A stretch of DNA of 64,000 bases from Apoderus coryli (taxonomy: Eukaryota > Arthropoda > Insecta > Coleoptera > Attelabidae): the NCBI GenBank assembly GCA_911728435.2, contig OU452216.1, forward strand, positions 7,080,342-7,144,341, in the 5' to 3' direction. The position numbers were made by a program, and so were the translations under genes. The notes below the pieces were generated by a model that was not told where the DNA came from, made no database searches, and saw only the letters and a program-made list of their open reading frames with translations. Of this stretch, positions 47,540 through 57,909 are shown piece after piece. Position 1 is the first letter of the stretch. Each line of letters opens with the position of its first letter.

Positions 47540-49240
47540 ATGGCATCCACAAGCAGACGTACCTGTGTAAATCATCCCGATGTTTTTTGTTATGTGTGTG
47601 GTGAATACACTTTGAAAGAGAGCAGAAAAAGGATTTCTGACTTTGTGAAAAGAGCTTATCTTGCCTATTTTGGCGTTCATTTAGGAGATCAAGATAAATC
47701 TTGGGCCCCACATTTCATATGTAAAACATGTGTTGAACATTTGCGACAGTGGACAACTGGAAAGAGGAAGTGCCTAAAGTTTGGTGTACCAATGGTTTGG
47801 AGAGAACCGCGGAACCATCATGACGACTGCTATTTTTGTCTCGTTAATATTAAAGGCATAAATAGAAACAATAGACACAAATGGACATATCCTGATCTAG
47901 ATTCTGCAAGAAGGCCTGTAGTGCATTCGGAAGAAATACCCGTTCCATCATTCAGCAGTCTACCCAAACTGACAGAAGATGATACAGAAACATCAACGTC
48001 TGACGAAGTTAAAAGAATTCAATCAGAAAACGACAGCGATTTTGAAGCAGATTTAGCAACTCCGCAGTGTTTCAATCAAGAAGAACTAAACGATCTTATA
48101 AGAGACCTGAATCTCTCAAAGGAATCCGCTGAATTACTTGCATCCAGATTAAAAGAAAAAAATCTACTTTGTCGAGGTACTAATATTACATTTTATCGTA
48201 AAAGAGATAAGGATCTGCTGCCTTTTTTCACTCAGGAAAATGACTTGGTATTCTGTAACAATATAAAAGGGCTCTTAGAAAAAATGGGTTTGCCTGAATA
48301 CACTCCAGATGATTGGCGCCTTTTTATTGACAGTTCAAAACGTAGTTTAAAATGTGTTCTTTTACATAACGGTAACAAATATGGCTCAATTCCTATTGGT
48401 CATTCTACTACCATGAAGGAAGAATATGAAACAATAGCATTAGTTTTGAGAAAAATTAAATACGAAGAACATCAGTGGTCAATTTGTGTTGATTTAAAAA
48501 TGATTAACTTCCTCCTTGGACAGCAGAGTGGTTATACAAAATATCCTTGTTTTTTGTGCCTTTGGGACAGCAGAGCTAAAAATGAGCACTGGGTTAACAA
48601 AAATTGGCCTTCAAGAGATGTCATGATTCAAGGAATACAAAACGTGATCAACGAACCTTTGGTTTCAAGAGAAAAAATCTTACTTCCGCCCTTGCATATC
48701 AAGCTAGGCCTAATGAAGCAATTTGTGAAGGCCTTAAATCGAGATGGAAATTGTTTTGGGTATTTGTCACGTAAATTTCCTGGCATTAGCACGGAAAAAC
48801 TAAAAGCTGGTATATTTGATGGTCCTCAAATAAGGCAACTTGTTAAAGATCCACAATTCACCACATCAATGAACGAGACTGAATTTAACGCTTGGAGTTC
48901 ATTTGTTCAAGTAGTACAAAATTTTCTTGGCAATCATAAAGCAGACAATTACGTAGAATTAGTGGAAACTATGCTTTCAAATTTTAATATTCTCGGCTGT
49001 AACATGAGTATAAAAGTTCACTACCTCCACAGCCACCTAGATCGTTTTCCAGAAAACTTAGGTGATTGTAGTGAAGAACAGGGGGAAAGATTCCACCAGG
49101 ATATTAAAACTATGGAAGATCGTTATCAAGGACGATGGGATAGCCACATGATGGCGGACTACTGCTGGAGCCTTCAGCGAGACTGCCCTAGTAAACTCCA
49201 TTCTAGAAAATCGTATAAAAGAAAATTTTTATGTGATTAG
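47540..49240 (+). CDS. Putative transposase of an unplaced family, 566 residues, intact
   Basis: One exon, no breaks. The N-terminus is Cys-rich: C9, H12, C17-x2-C20, C61-x2-C64, and HHDDCYFC (C97-x2-C100), which looks like a zinc-binding module. An acidic linker follows (about 145-172). A helical block (FNQEELNDLIRDLNLSKESA, 178-197) precedes the core. In the core, RLFIDSSKRSLKCVLLHNG (Asp264), WSICVDLKMINFLLG (Asp318), a second C-x2-C at 337-340, PPLHIKLGLMKQFVK, and GERFHQDI (Glu516) are spaced and phrased like an RNase-H-fold D-D-E nuclease; this triad is my inference. I have seen similar proteins as uncharacterised multi-copy sequences in many animals, without a name I can give. Location inside matched inverted ends argues for a transposase and against a host gene. 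The lack of decay suggests recent activity. Confidence 0.8.
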   Translation: MASTSRRTCVNHPDVFCYVCGEYTLKESRKRISDFVKRAYLAYFGVHLGDQDKSWAPHFICKTCVEHLRQWTTGKRKCLKFGVPMVWREPRNHHDDCYFCLVNIKGINRNNRHKWTYPDLDSARRPVVHSEEIPVPSFSSLPKLTEDDTETSTSDEVKRIQSENDSDFEADLATPQCFNQEELNDLIRDLNLSKESAELLASRLKEKNLLCRGTNITFYRKRDKDLLPFFTQENDLVFCNNIKGLLEKMGLPEYTPDDWRLFIDSSKRSLKCVLLHNGNKYGSIPIGHSTTMKEEYETIALVLRKIKYEEHQWSICVDLKMINFLLGQQSGYTKYPCFLCLWDSRAKNEHWVNKNWPSRDVMIQGIQNVINEPLVSREKILLPPLHIKLGLMKQFVKALNRDGNCFGYLSRKFPGISTEKLKAGIFDGPQIRQLVKDPQFTTSMNETEFNAWSSFVQVVQNFLGNHKADNYVELVETMLSNFNILGCNMSIKVHYLHSHLDRFPENLGDCSEEQGERFHQDIKTMEDRYQGRWDSHMMADYCWSLQRDCPSKLHSRKSYKRKFLCD

Positions 49241-49273
49241 TGACTAATGTAATTATGTAAATTAAGTTTTTGC

Positions 49274-49279
49274 AATAAA
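49274..49279 (+). terminator. Polyadenylation signal of the 566-residue ORF
   Basis: AATAAA about 34 bases after the stop codon, inside the right part of the element. Confidence 0.55.
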
Positions 49280-49492
49280 TACTTAAATCCATGTGTCTTT
49301 GTTTTTTTTAACTGTCAATAGTAATATTATATATTATAACAGTTATAACGTAAATTATATACACAATTTTTTAAAAAATCTCAAAAACTAGATCTGATAG
49401 ACAAAATCTGAGAACCTTTTTACATTCTGCATCCAAAAATTACTCAGGAACAGTTAAAAAATCGCAGGCACCAAAATGTGTGTTGGCCTGTG

Positions 49493-50047
49493 TTATCACT
49501 GTATATTATTTTACTAGTCCTAAAAGCAATAATACAGCCTGCAACGTCCTTAAATCGCACATGAGTAGACCGCAGCTATAATACGGAGGAGAACATTGAA
49601 AGAAAGTGAAAAAATCCAAATGACACATACTTACCAAAAGATTATATATTCATTCGTGTTCGGTTATTACTGATTTTCAAACTCATGACTTTAAAGGGAA
49701 GTTGTACGAGAACACATACCCAAAGAGTAGAGTGGTGTTGAAGTGTCTCGTTATTCAGCCACATATATACGAATTAGGTGGAGGGTGAGTGACGAAAAGT
49801 GCTTTTAAGTGACGAGGAAATGCTACGGATTTTAAAGCTACAGTTGATAACATCCAAATCGTGTTCGACAGGGTTTTTCATTTATTATTTTACGGCGATA
49901 TTCTGCAGGAAAATGCTGTATGAATATTTTTTTAGAAAGTTATATGATGTACCCCTCGAAGAGACCCGGATGTACTAAGGTCTGTGGGTAGTTGTCAACT
50001 TACTTAGTTTTTAAGTGATTCCAGGAAAAAAGTCCACCAGATTTAAA
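49493..50047. other. Intergenic DNA
   Basis: No recognised feature between the transposon and the next R500 array. Confidence 0.35.
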
Positions 50048-51017
50048 TCTCCACTGGTCCACTTTTGTGTTAAAATCTCACTTTGAAAAATCATAACAAA
50101 ATAACCAATCCTGCTGTACTCCTGAGCTTCGGATATGTCGATCGGACATCTATTCTGAATTTATCAGGGTATATAAGAAACCGAAAGGGCTTCTGGTTAC
50201 CCCAGGGTAGGTCATCAAGTAAGGGTCTGCATATAGCCCTGTGAGAATATGCTGGGGAGCTAATTCCTGCTACGCTGAGAACATATTCTCAACAAAAAAA
50301 CACTTATTCTCCATCAATATGTTCATATGAACAAACATAGTGAGTTTGGTTGAAATCGAGAAACAAAAATTTTTTGAAGAAAATTGAAAAAATTTCAAGG
50401 CAAATATGTATGGAAAAATTGAAGATTTTGGATGGAAAATAAATTTTCCTGAAAACTTGTACGATTATAAAGTTTGATGCGCTGATTCCAAATATACATA
50501 TAATTTGGGGAGTGGTACTAATATTTAGAGCAGTATGGACCCTCAAAGATAGTCAAAACCTTACATTTGTACTAAAATCTCACTTTGAAAAATCATAAAA
50601 AAATAACCAATCCTGCTGTACACCTGACCTTTGGATACGTCGATCGGACATCTATTCTGAATTTATCAGGGTGTATAAGAAATCGATAGGAGTTCTAGTA
50701 ACTCCAGGGTAGGTCTTCAATTAAAAGTCTACACTCCACCAACTTTAGACCAAATTTGAAAAATCATAAAAAAATAAATAGTCCTGCTGCGCAATTGAGC
50801 TTTGGATATTTCCATCGGACATGTATTCTGAATCTATCAGGGTATATAAGAAATCGAGAGGGCTTCTGATTACCCCAGGGTAGGTCATCAAGTAAAAGTC
50901 TACACTCCACGAAATATAGACCAACTTTGAAAAATCATAAAAAATTAAACAGTCCTGCTGCGCGCTTGAGCTTTGGATATATCCATCGGACATGTATCCT
51001 GAATCTTATTAACTCCA
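50048..51017 (-). repeat. R500 array, about 2 units plus short partial units
   Basis: Reverse-orientation units begin near 50070 (aaaatctcactttgaaaaat) and 50573, with truncated units near 50745 and 50925. The flanks atctccactggtccac (50048) and aactccactcgcccac (about 51002) are similar and could be a short direct duplication around the insertion. Frames at 50304-50546 and 50745-50993 are repeat-derived. Confidence 0.78.
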
Positions 51018-52938
51018 CTCGCCCACAAAAAAACAGCTTATACTTTTGCCAGGCTTAGAAATGCAAATAACAAGTCTAAAATAGGGCATGTTTACTATTT
51101 TTGAGCCACATTGCCGAAATCTTTCCCAAACTCGTCAACGTATTCATGAAACTAAGTCGTTAAAAGAGAAAAAAAAACAGAAATAATTCATCATTAAGCG
51201 AACTTAACTACCTATTTCGTGATTGATTGATGACTTTAGAGGTAACTTCCTCACAAAACAGAGAAACCCTCAGTGTACCTACGAAAAGTTTAACTCATGC
51301 AGATAAACGCAGATATTTTTTCCGTAGTGCTGTCCTGCAAGTGAAATTTTCTTTGCTGTCAAAATATATCCTGCTAGTTATTAAATTAAATTTCCAGTAA
51401 TAAATCTATCGTTTTATAGCAGGTAATAATAGTAGCAGTACAAACAAAAAAACACATTGAAGCTGATAAAAACTTTTATCGCATCCGTATTTTTAAAAAG
51501 CAAACTTTTATTAGTTATAAATATATCTACCTACTACTTCTTTCATGGGAAGTTGCAAACTGCTGGATGATTCCTTAAATTTAACCTTTTTTCCCTTTAT
51601 CAAGTCCTAAGCAAAAATCGTCGCAAGGTGCTAAAGATAACTGATTCTGTGCTTTTATCTTTCGATCTACAGAGCTTAATCTGCTGGCCAATAATCTTAA
51701 ATAAACTACGAAACAACCACCACGCAAATAACTAAAAATCCTCCCTTAATTTTCCAGAACATCCCTTAAGTACTTACGAACATACGAATAGCATCATCAC
51801 ATTTCAAAACAGTAGTAAATTCATGCTGGCATATACATACGCTTATCGCTGATGACTATGAACATTTCACGCCCGACTTGCCAAACATAATGGCACTCAA
51901 AAAGTTGTCGAGGTTTCCTTTTAAAAAATCCCTATCTTAATATACATTTAGTAGCTACAACACACTGAAGCATGGCTATACATACATTATACCTACACGT
52001 AGTGTATTTTTTTTATTGTTACACTACTTAGTGATTTATTCTGAGCTTGGAGAGAGAGTTTATAAGCGATGATTACACAGGTCACTAAGTTATATTGCTG
52101 TGCAAGGTAATTTCAAATGAAAACTGTCGAAAGGGGAACCATGTGACATAATATACAGGCAGATTTTTGGTCGTACATAACATTCCCCAACGTCCAACCA
52201 CACAATACTACTAAACACTTTAACCGACAGGTGTCTCGGAAAGTTGCAGGTAAATTAATATCTAATACACAACTTCTTCTGGAAAATGTCCAATAAACAT
52301 TGAGGGTTTGACAGAATTTTAAGTAGACAGCTACCTGTTCAATTATTTAAGAGAACGAAGCCAAAGTGTCACTTAGATATTGCGTTTTTTTCAAATCATC
52401 TCTTACTTTGAGGGGAGAATGCAAAAATAGTAAAGATAACACCACAACTTTGATGGTTTTAAAACTTTTGGGAAACTCTGTATATTATGAAACTAGTTTT
52501 GACAAGGAAATTTGTCTATAGTACGACCAATTCCAGGACGCCTTTCCACACTACCGTTTCTCTGGAAATTGTTGACAATTAAAAGAATTTTAATTTAGAA
52601 AGTTCTCATAACTAAGTTAATTTCAGTTCTATTATAGAGCTCAATCTTATTGTTTTAGTTTTTTTTTTTTTTTTGGGAAAATTTGACAAAACAGTGAGAG
52701 CGTAATCGTTTCTCTTTTAATATCCCCGACATCTCGTGGTAAAATGATTAGATTTAGAGCTTTGAAATTGATTTTATACATACAGCAGGATCTAGCGGGA
52801 AAATAGAGCATATTATGACAAGCGCTCAACTCCGGGAGTTCTGTGTGTAGAAAAGAAATTTTCAGAGAATATTGCATACAACCGATTCTAGATGTCGCTG
52901 TACTTTACAGAATACCGTTCAATATATATATTTATATA
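51018..52938. other. Unassigned intergenic DNA
   Basis: About 1.9 kb of AT-rich sequence with no family-like frame, RNA gene or repeat that I could identify. Confidence 0.4.
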
Positions 52939-55115
52939 CAGGGTGGTTCTATATTTGATATAGGTAACGTTGGAATTTCTTGGAGGCTTTTGTTTAGAGG
53001 CAAATTCCTGCAAAGCCGTTCACTTTAGAGCCATATAATTTTATTACTTTTTTAAGCAAAAATGAACAGGGAGTTAGAAAAAAAATAAAAAAATATATTT
53101 ATTCCAGTGGCGTACAAATATGGGGTTAAAAAGTGTCACTAACCCCTATAACACGCCACTGGTTATTTTTTTACAAAGATTGTTTACGTCAAAATATGAC
53201 TATTTTAAAGAACATATCGGTCATGAAATTTTAAAAAAATATTCATTGGCGTTTTTGAATTATGGCAAATTTTGGAAATTTATGTAAAATCTCAGACACT
53301 TGCAGACTTTTGTTTAGAGGCAAATTCCTGCAAAACCGTTCTCTTTAGAGCCATAAGATGTTATTCCGTTTTTAAGCAAAAATAAACAGGGAATTTAATA
53401 AAAATTAAAAAGATCTATTTATTCCAGTGGCGTACAAATAGGGGGTTAAAAAGTGTCACTAACCCCTATAGCATGCCACTGGTTATTTTTTTAAAATTAT
53501 TGTTTATGTCAAAATATGGCTTTTTTAAAAAACATATCGGTCACGAAATTTTAGAAAAATGTTCATTGGCGTTTTTGAATTATGGCAAATTTTCCAAATT
53601 TATGTAAAATCTCAGACACTTGCAGACTTTTGTTTAGAGGCAAATTCCTGCAAAACCGTTCACTTTAGAGCCATAAGATGTTATTCCTTTTTTAAGCATA
53701 AATAAACAGGGAATTTAATAAAAATTAAAAAGATCTATTTATTCCAGTGGCGTACAAATAGGGGGTTAAAAAGTGTCACTAACCCCTATAGCATGCCACT
53801 GGTTATTTTTTTAAAACTATTGTTTATGTCAAAATATGGCTTTTTTAAAAAACATATCGGTCACGAAATTTTAGAAAAATGTTCATTGGCGTTTTTGAAT
53901 TATGGCAAATTTTCCAAATTTATGTACAATCTCAGGCACTTGCAGAGTTTTGTTTAGAAGCAAATTCCTGCAAAACCGTTCACTTTAGAGCCATAAGATG
54001 TCATTCCTTTTTTAAGCAAAAATAAACAGGGAATTTAATAAAAATTAAAAAGATCTATTTATTCCAGTGGCGTACAAATAGGGGGTTAAAAAGTGTCACT
54101 AACCCCTATAGCATGCCACTGGTTATTTTTTTAAAATTATTGTTTATGTCAAAATATGGCTTTTTTAAAAAACATATCGGTCACGAAATTTTAGAAAAAT
54201 GTTCGTTGGCGTTTTTGAATTATGCCAAATTTTCCAAATTTATGTACAATCTCAGGCACTTGCAGAGTTTTGTTTAGAAGCAAATTCCTGCAAAACCGTT
54301 CACTTTAGAGCCATAAGATGTTATTCCTTTTTTAAGCAAAAATAAACAGGGAATTTAATAAAAATTAAAAAGATCTATTTATTCCAGTGGCGTACAAATA
54401 GGGGGTTAAAAAGTGTCACTAACCCCTATAGCATGCCACTGGTTATTTTTTTAAAATTATTGTTTATGTCAAAATATGGCTTTTTTAAAAAACATATCGG
54501 TCACGAAATTTTAGAAAAATGTTCGTTGGCGTTTTTGAATTATGCCAAATTTTCCAAATTTATGTACAATCTCAGGCACTTGCAGAGTTTTGTTTAGAAG
54601 CAAATTCCTGCAAAACCGTTCACTTTAGAGCCATAAGATGTTATTCCTTTTTTAAGCAAAAATAAACAGGGAATTTAATAAAAATTAAAAAGATCTATTT
54701 ATTCCAGTGGCGTACAAATAGGGGGTTAAAAAGTGTCACTAACCCCTATAGCATGCCACTGGTTATTTTTTTAAAATTATTGTTTATGTCAAAATATGGC
54801 TTTTTTAAAAAACATATTGGTCACGAAATTTAAAAAAAATATTCACTGGCGTTTTTGAATTATGGCATATTTTCGAAATTTATGTAAAATCTCCGGCACT
54901 TGCAGAGTTTTGTTTAGAGGCAAATTCCTGCAAAACCGTTCACTTTAGAGCCATAAAATGTCATTGCTTTATTCAGCAAAAATAAACACGGAATTTAAAA
55001 AAAAATTAGAAAAATCTATTTTTTCCAGTGGCGTAGAAATGGGATAAAAATTGCCAATGGTTAATTTTTTAAAAATATTGTTTTTCGATTTTAAAATTGA
55101 AACTTTGACACCCTG
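52939..55115 (+). mobile_element. R320 tandem array bounded by TA-CAGGGTG ends
   Basis: The marker cttttgttta / gttttgttta recurs at 52987, 53307, 53627, 53947, 54267, 54587 and 54907, exactly 320 bp apart each time, with central units almost identical to each other. The whole block starts CAGGGTGGTTC after TA (52937-52938) and ends CACCCTG before TA (55116-55117), so it has the outline of a TA-targeting non-autonomous element, although the inverted match is only about eight bases. There is no ORF of note. High identity of the inner units points to recent amplification or conversion. Confidence 0.82.
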
Positions 55116-55869
55116 TATGTAGACAATACCCTCTATATATTTTACCTACAATTGCGTGATATTTTTTTTTATCTTCATTCATTATCTTCGTTGGTAATTT
55201 TTAAAATCAATATGAATTATATCAAAATTACTACCACAGTTCACAAATAATAGTTGGTTAAACTCGAGTATGCCTTACTCTTGTTGTTTTTGGTTTTCAT
55301 TACGTCTTGCAGGCATTTTAATTGGTATTTTTAATTTAGTAAGTAGTTTTGTTTATTTTCCTGGATAATTATCCTGACATAACTCGTGAATATTAGTTTC
55401 GTATGAGTAGATTAGATACGACTTTCAACGTGCCTTAGAATTTTTTAGGGTATTATGTTTTAGTTGTGTGCTGTAACATTTTTGAGCGCAACAATATATT
55501 TTGATGTGGTTGACTGTAAACTTCTACAGAATCTTATGCAGGAGTCCAGGAAAACTGGGAAAATTGATGATAATGCGAACCAGGTCTCCACTATGGCGTA
55601 CCATATTAACGTGGATGGTAATCGCGATTTTAATTCATCCACGCTCTTGCATGTAGAACAAAGTTAACTTTCGTTGTTTTTTTTTTTTAGTCATGCAAAT
55701 TATCCTGAAATGTTTAATGGGATACTGGGCTGTGATGATTAGCAGTTGTATTTCGCTAATTTTTGGTTCGCTTAAGGTAAAGTGTATTTCTTGCATATTT
55801 TTTTTTCAGATCAACATAAGGTCGGTATAAATTCAGTTTAATCAAAAATTTATGCACTAAATAGTGTTT
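55116..55869. other. Intergenic DNA
   Basis: No supportable gene; the antisense frames at 55460-55667 overlap each other and have no motif. Confidence 0.35.
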
Positions 55870-57300
55870 GGTTTGATTATTCTAGAGGATCTTTTAAATA
55901 TTCCCGTGAATTTCACTTTAAGAAGGTTCACTTGTGCAATCAGGAACACATCTTCATCAAACGATACGAATAACATCGAAATTTTAGTCTGCGAGTTTAA
56001 TTTTCTAAATCAAAGCTTCAAATTAGAGAGATTGGTGAAGATGATGTTTTCAGAGCACTTAAATCGTTTAAAGCTAGACATACCTCGGGTCCGGATGGTG
56101 TGCCTGCCTTTGTCGTCAAGGACTGTGCCTCAGTCTTCGCTAAACCGATTTCAACTATATTTAATCTGTCATTGAAATATAATGAGTTTCCGAATTTCTG
56201 GAAACTGTCTAGGATGAGCCCCATCTTCAAAAAAGGTGATAGGCAGGATATTAGAAACTACTGGCCTAGATCGTGTTGCATGAACTTTTGTTTAATCATG
56301 TCAAGCGTCTCATCACGCCGATTCAGCATGGATTTTTTCCTGGCTGATCCACTGCTACTAATCTCGTAATTTTGAGCCAGTTTTTGGCAGAAAGCTTGGA
56401 TAGCGGGGGTCAGGTCGACGTTATTTATACGGATTTTACCAAAGCCTTTGACAGGCTTGACCACGAAATTCTGCTGCAAAAGCTTTCGGAATTTGATTTA
56501 TCTGTGGATCTTTTAAATTTTCTGTCTATTTATCTCCATATCCGTGCAACATCTGGAGTGCCGCAGTGTTCTGTGTTGGGTCCCCTCTTATTTATGTGTT
56601 TTATTAATGACATTGTTAATGGCGTGAAATGTCGCTCCCTACTCTTTGCTGATTATTTTAAGGTTTAGTCACTGCTTACCTCAACTTCTGACTGTCTTCA
56701 ATTGCAGAATGATCTGAATGTCCTGCTTGACTGGTGCATTCAAAACAGGCTTGCCCTTAATTTGGATAAGTGTTGTTCTGTAACTTTTACTCGTAAGGTA
56801 AATCCAATAGGATTTGTGTATAACATTGATTCTGTTCCGCTTAAAATATGCGATGAGGTTAAGGATCTGGGGGTTGCTCTTTGACGCTAAATTTAGTTTT
56901 GTGAGGCATGGTGATTGATGTGGTTTCGTCTTCCTATAAGAGTCTGGGTTGTGTGGAGTCGTGGTTACGCGTTGCACTCGAATAGCTTAGAGAGGATTCG
57001 GCGAAGATTTGTGAAATATTTGTAGTTTAAGTGTGACGGAGTGTATGGGATTTTCCCATGATGAACTTCTGGGTCGTTTTAATTTTGTACCTCTTGATAA
57101 GCGTAGAGAATATGCCTCACTCCTGGTCCTATTCAAGATCGTGAATGGCATCATAGACTCTCCGGACATACTTTCGATGATACCTTTTTATGAGATAATA
57201 TACAGGAGGTACCATTTGAATTTTTTTTATAATGGAGCATGTTGAATATGACTTTTATTTGTTTTATTTGTTCACTGAAAAAAATAAATAAATAAATATG
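55870..57300 (+). pseudogene. Jockey-like retrotransposon relic, reverse transcriptase
   Basis: In several frames the plus strand gives the RT in order: an EDDVFRALKS-like start (about 56035), SGPDGVPAFVVKDCASVF-like fingers, FPNFWKLSRMSPIFKKGDR (to about 56250), then a deletion, VDVIYTDFTKAFDRLDHEIL (first catalytic Asp), GVPQCSVLGPLLFMCFINDI and LLFADYFKV, where the catalytic FADD pair has become FADY. The thumb follows (LNVLLDWCIQNRLALNLDKC and EVKDLGVAL), then a deleted C-terminus and an A/T-rich tail with repeated aaataaat at about 57280-57297. Mutated active site, stops and frameshifts make it dead. Confidence 0.86.
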
Positions 57301-57909
57301 TTTTAGTGTAAATCAGCCCTGATTTATCCATTTTTAACCGTCTACCCGATCTACATTTGTCTTCTGACTCTGCTGTTCACGGGAATGTTTTTTCGATTCA
57401 TGGATCCATCGTACACTCAGACACTACATTTTCCTATTTTGTATATTACTGGAGTCATTTTTGTTGTGTGTAAGTACGTGTCCCATATAATAATGTTTTC
57501 CTTTTGACAAGTTATAAAGCAGATTTTGCTATCGAAATGTACTTTAAAATATAGGGTGACCCATTTAAAAACTGCGCAGCTTACATTAATTATATTTTCA
57601 GTGTACTTTTGCTACACATGGTGGTGTGTTTTAAGTCTAATCCAAGTAATCAAACATATACGAAACGATCTGTTAACAGCCGCAAACGAAACGACATTTA
57701 TTATGAATTATCATCACACAAGCAGCAATGGGCATAAAAGAAATGGAATTACTTTGGGACATATGTGGTTACCTGAACACTTTTATTAATAAAAAAATTA
57801 AATAACTAACTTATTTACATTTTCTTTAACTGGCAGATCAAGTGGGACATCTGAAAAATTGCCTAATTGGATTTCCATCCTGCTTTAATTAATTAAAAAT
57901 TAACAACTG
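57301..57909. other. Intergenic DNA
   Basis: Holds a tatagggtgaccc motif near 57550 of MITE type; nothing else is recognised. Confidence 0.35.

Larger units (their letters stand above)
47081..49492 (+). mobile_element. Complete 2.4-kb DNA element with inverted ends and one intact ORF
   Basis: The left end CACAGGCCAAC is matched by its exact reverse complement at 49482-49492; the similarity continues inward with gaps (ttggtgcc), and again at 47170-47210 against about 49375-49410, where ctatcag.tctagtttttgaga is shared in inverted form. Directly outside lie ttatta on the left and ttatca on the right, a possible 6-bp target duplication with one mismatch (or a 3-bp TTA). A single uninterrupted 566-codon ORF fills the centre and an AATAAA at about 49274 follows it. 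All parts of an autonomous DNA transposon are thus in place. The superfamily is not one I can name from sequence alone. Confidence 0.85.
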
